Virus record (IMG/VR): IMGVR_UViG_3300035156_000221
Span: 1-40,675 of that record
Length of the DNA: 40,675 bases
Reading direction: 5' to 3' (one strand)
DNA from: a virus
Position numbers and translations under genes: made by a program. Each line of letters begins with the position of its first letter. Positions within the stretch are counted from its first letter, which is position 1. The notes beneath the pieces are model-generated. The model was not told where the DNA came from, searched no databases, and was given only the letters and a program-made list of their open reading frames with translations. This document shows, one piece after another, positions 36,277-40,675 of this stretch.

Positions 36277-37491
36277 TCAGGCGCCGCCGAGGACGCGGGC
36301 CCAGCGTTCGAACAGGCACCGCCTCCGGACCAGCTGCTCGGCGCGGTTGTACGCGGCCTCGACGCGGTCCTTGGGCGTATGGGCGAGCGCCTGGTCGATC
36401 AGCGCCCGGTCCGCAGGGAAGCGCTCGTTGAGTATGGTCGAGAAGGTCGCGCGCCAGCCGTGGGGCACATGCTGGCCGGTAAAGCCCGCCCGGCGGTAGA
36501 GGTCGCCGATCGCGGCCTCGCCGATCGGCTGCCGCCCGTCGCGCCCCGGGAACACGAGCTCGCTTGCGCCGGCGAGTTTCCGCGCCGCTCGCAAGACGTC
36601 GACGGCGGCCGCCGACAAGGGCACCAGGTGCGCGGCGGTCGGGTCGCTCTTCCTGACCTTGGTCAACTTCATCCGCGCCGGCGGGATGCGCCACAGCGCC
36701 CGCAGCGGCCCGACGAAGCTGCCGTCCAGGTCGACCTCCTCGAGCTCGTCCCAGCGCGCGCCGCGCAGGGTGCCCAGGCGGACACCGGTTAGCGCGAGGA
36801 ATCGCGAGGCTAGCTTGACCCCCGGCCCCACGTCGACTCGCTCGGCGGCGGCGAGCAGCGCGCGCGCAGCATCCACCTCGAGCAAGGCAGGATGCCGGCG
36901 CTTGGCCGGGGTCGGCGCAAGGGCGCGCGCGACGATCGCCGCGGGATCCTGCCCCGCGAAGCCCTCGGACATCGCGAGGCCGAACACGGCCGAGATCCGC
37001 TGGCGGAGCCGTCGCGCGGTCTCGACGCACGATCGTGCCTCGACCGTGCGCAGCAGCTGTAGCACCGCCGGCGCGTCGATCGCCTCAAGCGGAAACGCGC
37101 CGATCGCCGGGAAGGCGTCGCGCTGCAGGCTCGAGAGGACGTCGGCCGCGTGGACCGCCGACCAGCGCGACTGCTGGTGCGCGTGCCAGCGCAGCGCGGA
37201 ATCCTGGAACGTCGCAGCCTGGTCGTTGGCCGCGGCCTCCCGTTTGGAGATGGGCAGCTCGCCCCGCAGCAGCTGCTCGCGTGCGGAATCTCGGCGCTCG
37301 CGTGCATGCGCCAGGTCGACGTCGGGGAAGGCACCAAAGGTGAGCAGCCGCTCCTTGCGTCCGAAGCGGAACTTCATGCGCCAGGTTCGACTGCCGTTCG
37401 GACGCACGAGCAGGTACAGCCCGCCGGCGTCCGCCATCTTGTACGGGCGCGCGGACGGCCGCGCGGCCTTAACGGTCGCGTTGGTCAGCAT
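36277..37491 (-). CDS. int: Tyrosine integrase with DUF4102 arm-binding domain
   Basis: 404 residues from the ATG at 37491-37489, with GAGG six bases upstream. DUF4102 N-terminus: LTNATVKAARPSARPYKMAD, GGLYLLVRPNGSRTWRMKFR. Core-binding region about 95-185. Catalytic domain: LTGVRLGTLRGARWDEL (R238), HVPHGWRATFSTILN (H344, R347), LAHT (H371) and VEAAYNRAE (Y381). All catalytic residues seem present, so it should be active. It belongs to the P4/tRNA-integrating type, but no attP core matching a tRNA is visible. Confidence 0.95.
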   Translation of the reverse strand: MLTNATVKAARPSARPYKMADAGGLYLLVRPNGSRTWRMKFRFGRKERLLTFGAFPDVDLAHARERRDSAREQLLRGELPISKREAAANDQAATFQDSALRWHAHQQSRWSAVHAADVLSSLQRDAFPAIGAFPLEAIDAPAVLQLLRTVEARSCVETARRLRQRISAVFGLAMSEGFAGQDPAAIVARALAPTPAKRRHPALLEVDAARALLAAAERVDVGPGVKLASRFLALTGVRLGTLRGARWDELEEVDLDGSFVGPLRALWRIPPARMKLTKVRKSDPTAAHLVPLSAAAVDVLRAARKLAGASELVFPGRDGRQPIGEAAIGDLYRRAGFTGQHVPHGWRATFSTILNERFPADRALIDQALAHTPKDRVEAAYNRAEQLVRRRCLFERWARVLGGA

Positions 37492-37515
37492 GATGCACCT
37501 CGAGGGGAGAGTTGG

Positions 37516-37725
37516 ATGGCTAGATTCATTTTCGAGGAGAGCGGCGACGCGCACCGCTTCCGCTTGGAGGCTGAGCAAGGCGAGGTTATCTCTACTGAGA
37601 TGGTCGCGGCGTACGCGTTACTTTGCCAAGCCGACGCTCTGGATCGGCTCGCGGCGAACATCGTCAGCCTCGACAATGCCGTAAACCGTGCCGCCGACAA
37701 CTTGACGGACGTTGCTGCACGCTAG
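37516..37725 (+). CDS. Small hypothetical protein divergent from integrase
   Basis: 69 residues from the ATG at 37516, with GGGGAGAG just upstream. FIFEESGDAHRFRLEAEQGE and ALDRLAANIVSLDNAVNRAA read as a small strand region then a helix. No family is recognised. It starts 24 bases from the integrase start on the other strand; it might be an excisionase or int regulator by position, but it lacks an obvious HTH. Confidence 0.6.
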   Translation: MARFIFEESGDAHRFRLEAEQGEVISTEMVAAYALLCQADALDRLAANIVSLDNAVNRAADNLTDVAAR

Positions 37726-37861
37726 CGATCCCACTTGGACACGCCAGCACGGCGGACACGTCCTCCGCCCTGCTCGCGCGATCAATGGCGGACGTCAGCC
37801 GTTTCTAGGGCACGCCGGATCGGGGGCGTACCCCGACCCGTACCCCGACTTTTCGGCCGGA
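37726..37861. other. Gap with 11-bp tandem repeat, possible attP or integrase arm sites
   Basis: No gene is seen. CGTACCCCGAC occurs at 37827-37837 and again at 37839-37849, and the first copy is also part of GGGGCGTACCCC. Short direct repeats close to a tyrosine integrase gene can be arm-type sites or an att core. The gap is between the convergent ends of the 69-residue gene and the methylase gene, so it could hold a terminator too, but no T-run hairpin is seen. Confidence 0.35.
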
Positions 37862-38674
37862 TCAGCGTCCCCGAATGATCAGCTCGCCAGCACGCTTGCC
37901 GGATCCGGCGCTGGCCGTGCAGATGGAGTAGGTCGTCTCGACCTCCTCGAGCACGAACCGACCGAAGACCTCGCGCACGCCCGGCGTGTCGTTGATCGAC
38001 AGCACGAACTGGCCGCGGATCCCGGCCAGCTGCTCGGCCAGGCGCTCGAAGTCGGCCCGCTCGAACGTGCCCTCGCCATAGTCGTCCTCGCAATTCCAGT
38101 ACGGGGGGTCGAGGTAGAACAGCGTCTCTTGAGCGTCGTAGCGGCGGATGAGCTCCGAATAGGGCAGCTGCTCGATCGTTACGCCCGACAAGCGCTCGTT
38201 GAGGTCGGCGAGTGCCGGCTCGAGCTTGCTCACGTCGAACCGCCCCGGGGTCTGTCGACTAACGCCGAAGGTGCGCCCGGTGACCTTCCCGCCGAACGCG
38301 AGGCGCTGCAGGTACAGGAATCGCGCAGCGCGGTTCAGGTCGGTCATCCGCTCGCCGGGCATTGCGAGCAAGCGCTGGAACTCCGCCCGGCTGCTGATCC
38401 GCCACCGCAGCATGTCGATGAAGTAGGGATAGTGCTCCTGCAGCACGCGGTAGAGCGTGATCACGTCGCCGGAGATGTCGTTGATCACCTCGACCGACGG
38501 TTGCCGCGCGCGGCGGAAGAATACGCCGCCCATGCCGACGAACGGTTCGACATAGGTACGGTGCGGAATCGCGTCGATCAGCGCGCACAGGCGCCGGGCA
38601 AGGTTGCGCTTGCCGCCGAGGTAAGGGGCTGCCGGTACCACCGGCTTAACTGCAATCGTTGAGGCTTCCATCAT
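37862..38674 (-). CDS. dam: DNA adenine methylase, Dam/D12 class
   Basis: 270 residues from the ATG at 38674-38672 (a second ATG is adjacent). The family motifs are PYLGGKRNLA (S-adenosylmethionine binding, like FxGxK), TYVEPFVGMGGVFF, the central VINDISGDVITLYRVLQEHY, and the catalytic DPPYWNCEDDYG. It methylates adenine N6, probably in a GATC-like site. It lies after the lysis genes with no matching nuclease gene, so it is an orphan methylase that may protect phage DNA or alter gene expression. Full length and apparently intact. Confidence 0.93.
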   Translation of the reverse strand: MMEASTIAVKPVVPAAPYLGGKRNLARRLCALIDAIPHRTYVEPFVGMGGVFFRRARQPSVEVINDISGDVITLYRVLQEHYPYFIDMLRWRISSRAEFQRLLAMPGERMTDLNRAARFLYLQRLAFGGKVTGRTFGVSRQTPGRFDVSKLEPALADLNERLSGVTIEQLPYSELIRRYDAQETLFYLDPPYWNCEDDYGEGTFERADFERLAEQLAGIRGQFVLSINDTPGVREVFGRFVLEEVETTYSICTASAGSGKRAGELIIRGR

Positions 38675-38707
38675 CGTTGGGGTCCGAACTGGCCCCGCCC
38701 GGTGCAC

Positions 38708-38849
38708 GGGTGCGGGGCGTTGCGGCTAGGCCAGCCGCGCGTGACCGGTGTCAGCCGGTCGGTTGCCCTGTTGACGCAGGGCACCCCCGCTCGGCCGCGC
38801 AGGGAGCGTGGCAGCGGACGTGTTCTAATCTATGTCGGCGAGGCGGCGG
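38708..38849 (-). other. Gap between spanin and methylase genes with a GC-rich hairpin
   Basis: No gene is seen. TGCCCTG-TTGACG-CAGGGCA at 38764-38783 forms a 7-bp perfect stem; no T-run follows on the minus strand. It could be a weak terminator or RNA structure after the lysis genes. The bases TTGACG in the loop are on the plus strand and are not a promoter for the minus-strand methylase. Confidence 0.35.
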
Positions 38850-39200
38850 CTAGCGCCGGCGCTTGCCCGGCCTCGCCGTGATCGCCCTCGCCAGTTCGTC
38901 GAACGCGGCCGCCAGCGCGTCATAGGCGCTCACCGCTGCCCCGTGCTTCGCCTGGCAGCGTCGGTACTCGAGCGCGAGCTCGGCATCGGCGCTCGCGATG
39001 CCCGCCGGCGAGGGATCAGAGACCCGCGCGGGGTTCGGGCACGTGGCCCGCACCTGCGCGCTCAGCTTCGGTCGAATCGCCGGCACCGGCGTGTCCTCGA
39101 GCCCGATTGACGGCTTCGAGCAGGCCGGGAGAGAGACAGCGGCCAGCATCAGCAAGACTAGGGTCGCGCGCGAGTTCGCGCTGAATGATAGGCTGAACAA
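38850..39200 (-). CDS. Rz1-like outer-membrane spanin lipoprotein
   Basis: 116 residues from a TTG at 39200-39198, with AAGGA seven bases upstream. A signal peptide (SRATLVLLMLAAVSLPAC) ends in a lipobox (LPAC). The mature part starts Pro-containing (GLEDTPVPAIRPKLS) and ends in a helix and basic tail. It starts inside the Rz-like gene in another frame and extends beyond it, the classic overlapping spanin layout. It should span the periplasm with Rz to fuse the membranes at lysis. Confidence 0.75.
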   Translation of the reverse strand: MFSLSFSANSRATLVLLMLAAVSLPACSKPSIGLEDTPVPAIRPKLSAQVRATCPNPARVSDPSPAGIASADAELALEYRRCQAKHGAAVSAYDALAAAFDELARAITARPGKRRR

Positions 39201-39480
39201 GGGTGCGTCCTTCCGTGTCGATCGCCTGCAGCGTGCCGGCGAGCTGGGTATCGATGGCGGCCAAGCGTGCCGCGAGGGTCTGCTCGATCTGCGCGACAAG
39301 CCACATGTTGCCGATCGCGCGCTCGAGGCGGGCGCGCTCCTCTTGGTCTTTGGCGCGGCGGTACCCGCGCTGGTCGATCAGGAAGAGGCCGCCGACCAGC
39401 GCAGCGACAATCGCGAGCGCCAGCCAGACTTGCAGCGGCACGCGCCTGAGCGCACCGAAGATCCGGACCGCCCAGATCAT
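39016..39480 (-). CDS. Rz-like inner-membrane spanin
   Basis: 154 residues. One N-terminal membrane segment (about 15-35, VPLQVWLALAIVAALVGGLF) is followed by a periplasmic coiled coil (RAKDQEERARLERAIGNMWL; AARLAAIDTQLAGTLQAIDT). This is the i-spanin layout. It overlaps the 68-residue lipoprotein gene as ATGA and holds the start of the Rz1-like gene out of frame. Confidence 0.8.
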   Translation of the reverse strand: MIWAVRIFGALRRVPLQVWLALAIVAALVGGLFLIDQRGYRRAKDQEERARLERAIGNMWLVAQIEQTLAARLAAIDTQLAGTLQAIDTEGRTLVQPIIQRELARDPSLADAGRCLSPGLLEAVNRARGHAGAGDSTEAERAGAGHVPEPRAGL

Positions 39481-39683
39481 GCGAGTCCGCCTTGATTACG
39501 CCACGGCATAACGTCCCGCGTCGGCCGCACTGGACCAGGCCGGACCGTCACGCACCGCGGATAGTCCACGTAAACTATCTCGTCCGGGATCGGCCGCTGC
39601 CGATCGCAGCTCTGAACCGTGCTTACCAGCGCGACGAGCAACAGGAGACCGAGAAGCGTGCGCACCAAAGGATGGTTGAACAT
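39477..39683 (-). CDS. Small Pro-rich lipoprotein or membrane protein
   Basis: 68 residues. A hydrophobic segment (LVRTLLGLLLLVALVSTVQSC) ends in a possible lipobox (TVQSC), followed by a Pro-rich mature part (RPIPDEIVYVDYPRCVTVRP). It lies between the holin candidate and Rz genes. It resembles an o-spanin more than a holin, which would make two lipoproteins in this lysis cassette. Function not certain. Confidence 0.65.
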   Translation of the reverse strand: MFNHPLVRTLLGLLLLVALVSTVQSCDRQRPIPDEIVYVDYPRCVTVRPGPVRPTRDVMPWRNQGGLA

Positions 39684-39685
39684 TC

Positions 39686-39943
39686 TTACTCCCTCCCCAC
39701 CGACGACGGCTCAGCCGACAGTGACTTGGCTCTCACGATGTCCTTGATTCCGATTAGGGCACCGGCTCCCAGCAGCACCGCGCCGTAGCCGGTGCCAAGC
39801 GACGCCCACTCGATCGAAGAGCCCCTCGCGGCTGCGTATAAAAATGCGGCGGAGTAGGAGCCGACCGCCCAAGCTGCCATAAAGCGGGCCAGCTCCCACG
39901 CATTGTTGCCGACGTTCATGAAGAGGTCGCGGAGCAGCTTCAT
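39686..39943 (-). CDS. Holin candidate
   Basis: 85 residues from the ATG at 39943-39941, which forms TGATG with the endolysin stop. Two hydrophobic segments (about 18-38, ELARFMAAWAVGSYSAAFLY, and 47-68, SLGTGYGAVLLGAGALIGIK) are joined by a short loop, with a charged tail. Size, topology and place next to the endolysin fit a class II holin, although no sequence family is recognised. Confidence 0.65.
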   Translation of the reverse strand: MKLLRDLFMNVGNNAWELARFMAAWAVGSYSAAFLYAAARGSSIEWASLGTGYGAVLLGAGALIGIKDIVRAKSLSAEPSSVGRE

Positions 39944-40377
39944 CAGGCGCCCCACAGTTCGAAGTGTGGGCTGTCCCCCTCCCCCCTCTCATGATATTCT
40001 CCGTCTCGGTCCCAGTCGCCGCCCCAGCGGATTGGCGTATCCAGCTCGTCGGCGGCCTTCATCATCGCCTTGCGGATCACGAGGCTCTGCGCGGCCGTCT
40101 GATTGGGACTGAAGGGCATCGCGTAGACGTCGACCGCATGACCAAAGCCGGTCCGCGGGTTGACGAAATGGTTGCTGTTAAGGGTCCAGGTGACCTTCTG
40201 CCCTGGCTTCGTGCGACCTTGCGCATAGAGCTCGCGTTGCCGCTCGGGTGTTCGCACGCCCTCGTTGACGAAGAAGTCGAGCGTGGTGAGCGCAAGCGCT
40301 CGCTCGACGACGGCAACGAGCCGCGGGTGAACGCCTTTGAGACGCGCGCGCGATCGGCTGCCCAGGGTGAAGCCCAT
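39943..40377 (-). CDS. Endolysin, M15 L-Ala-D-Glu peptidase type
   Basis: 144 residues, the usual size for single-domain M15 endolysins. FFVNEGVRTPERQRELYAQG leads to the zinc-binding motifs SNHFVNPRTGFGHAVDVYAM (H70, D83) and GDSPHFELWG (H138), with D135 as likely catalytic acid. It cuts the peptide bonds of peptidoglycan. There is no signal sequence, so it needs a holin. The ATG at 40377-40375 is preceded by GGAAGGAA. Confidence 0.92.
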   Translation of the reverse strand: MGFTLGSRSRARLKGVHPRLVAVVERALALTTLDFFVNEGVRTPERQRELYAQGRTKPGQKVTWTLNSNHFVNPRTGFGHAVDVYAMPFSPNQTAAQSLVIRKAMMKAADELDTPIRWGGDWDRDGEYHERGEGDSPHFELWGA

Positions 40378-40448
40378 GTGCTGGTTCCTTCCAGAGTGAT
40401 GTGAGGTGCGCGGCGCTCGGCAGCGGCGCCGGATTGTTGTCGCGTTCG
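40378..40448 (-). other. Short gap between membrane-protein and endolysin genes
   Basis: No gene is seen in these 71 bases. It holds the endolysin ribosome-binding site (GGAAGGAA) and a GC-rich stretch (GCGCGGCGCTCGGCAGCGGC) that could form a weak hairpin. No promoter is clear. Confidence 0.4.
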
Positions 40449-40655
40449 CTAGTTGAGCCGGCGCAGCAGGGCGGCCATGTCCTCGGGCAGCCCCCCAAAG
40501 GAATCGTCGAAGGTTTCGTCGGGTGTTTGTGCGATCGGCTGACGCTCAAGCCGCCCGAGCTCGCTTGCTGCGTGGCTTGCTTGGTACAGCCCGCCGACGA
40601 ACAGGATGGCGGAGGTGGCAGTGGCCGCTACGATTAGGGTCAGCGGATCAACCAT
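40449..40655 (-). CDS. Small membrane protein across the circle junction
   Basis: 68 residues from the ATG at 40655-40653. One hydrophobic N-terminal segment (about 5-24, LTLIVAATATSAILFVGGLY) is followed by a charged soluble tail (SELGRLERQPIAQTPDETFD). In circular coordinates it starts at 107 and overlaps the 112-residue membrane gene. Its place before the endolysin suggests an antiholin or holin partner, but this is uncertain. Confidence 0.7.
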   Translation of the reverse strand: MVDPLTLIVAATATSAILFVGGLYQASHAASELGRLERQPIAQTPDETFDDSFGGLPEDMAALLRRLN

Positions 40656-40675
40656 CGCGAGCCTTTCGCATGACG
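40549..40675. repeat. Right copy of the 127-bp terminal direct repeat
   Basis: Identical to 1-127. With one copy removed, the circular unit is 40,548 bp and the two partly overlapping small membrane-protein genes join correctly. Confidence 0.95.

Noticed and set aside
36236-36499. Plus-strand frame with a strong GGAGGA and ATG, antisense to the end of the integrase
   Set aside because: The ribosome-binding site is good, but the translation is Arg/Ser-rich shadow sequence of the integrase C-terminus and has no known pattern. It would matter only if RNA were found from this strand.
1-40675. CRISPR array or tRNA genes
   Set aside because: No regularly spaced repeats with unique spacers and no tRNA-like cloverleaf or T-loop consensus were noticed by eye. 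A covariance search would be needed to be certain.

Overview
This window is a complete temperate siphophage-type genome, written as a circle opened inside a gene. The first and last 127 bases are identical, and the coding sequence cut by the right end continues in the left end, so the unit genome is 40,548 bp. The DNA is high in GC. Several families point to an alphaproteobacterial, probably sphingomonad, host: a GapR (DUF2312) homologue, a DnaA domain IV-like protein, and a tail module with the gene order of alphaproteobacterial gene transfer agents (GTAs). The host call is inference; no host DNA or tRNA gene is visible.

Late region, minus strand, read from about 22.5 kb down through the circle junction to 37.9 kb: a LexA-DNA-binding-like regulator, small early-late proteins, a Mu Gam-like protein, HNH nuclease, small and large terminase, HK97-type portal, S78 protease and capsid, head-tail connectors, tail terminator, tail tube, two tail chaperones probably joined by a -1 frameshift, a tape measure with an embedded M15 peptidase motif, DUF2460 distal tail protein, a ConA-like tail protein, DUF2163 hub protein, GTA-like tail-tip protein, a repeat-bearing fibre and a LamG-like protein. 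Across the junction follow two small membrane proteins, an M15 endolysin, a holin candidate, a small lipoprotein, an overlapping Rz/Rz1 spanin pair and a Dam-type methylase. Most neighbouring genes overlap by 1-8 bases (ATGA, TGATG, GTGA), which suggests long translationally coupled operons.

Immunity region (about 26.2-27.3 kb): a short Xre repressor on the minus strand and a YdaS/Cro-like protein on the plus strand diverge across an operator region built from CTATAAC/CTATAAG half-sites. The plus-strand early operon (26.9-36.1 kb) carries regulators, GapR, the DnaA-like protein, many small zinc-ribbon proteins, a Gp37/Gp68-family protein, a SANT/HTH protein, DUF4326, a large serine recombinase and a winged-helix replication-type protein. 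A tyrosine integrase lies next to it on the minus strand, so the phage has two unrelated site-specific recombinases.

Accessory region (about 22.5-25.6 kb, lower in GC): a HigB/HigA-like toxin-antitoxin pair lies between two diverged copies of the promoter and start of the LexA-like gene. Upstream of it is a three-gene cassette of a STAS-like/GHKL ATPase, a DUF4325 STAS-like protein and a single-span membrane protein. This cassette looks like a partner-switching signalling module carried as lysogenic cargo and is the best candidate here for an undescribed anti-phage or host-modifying system.
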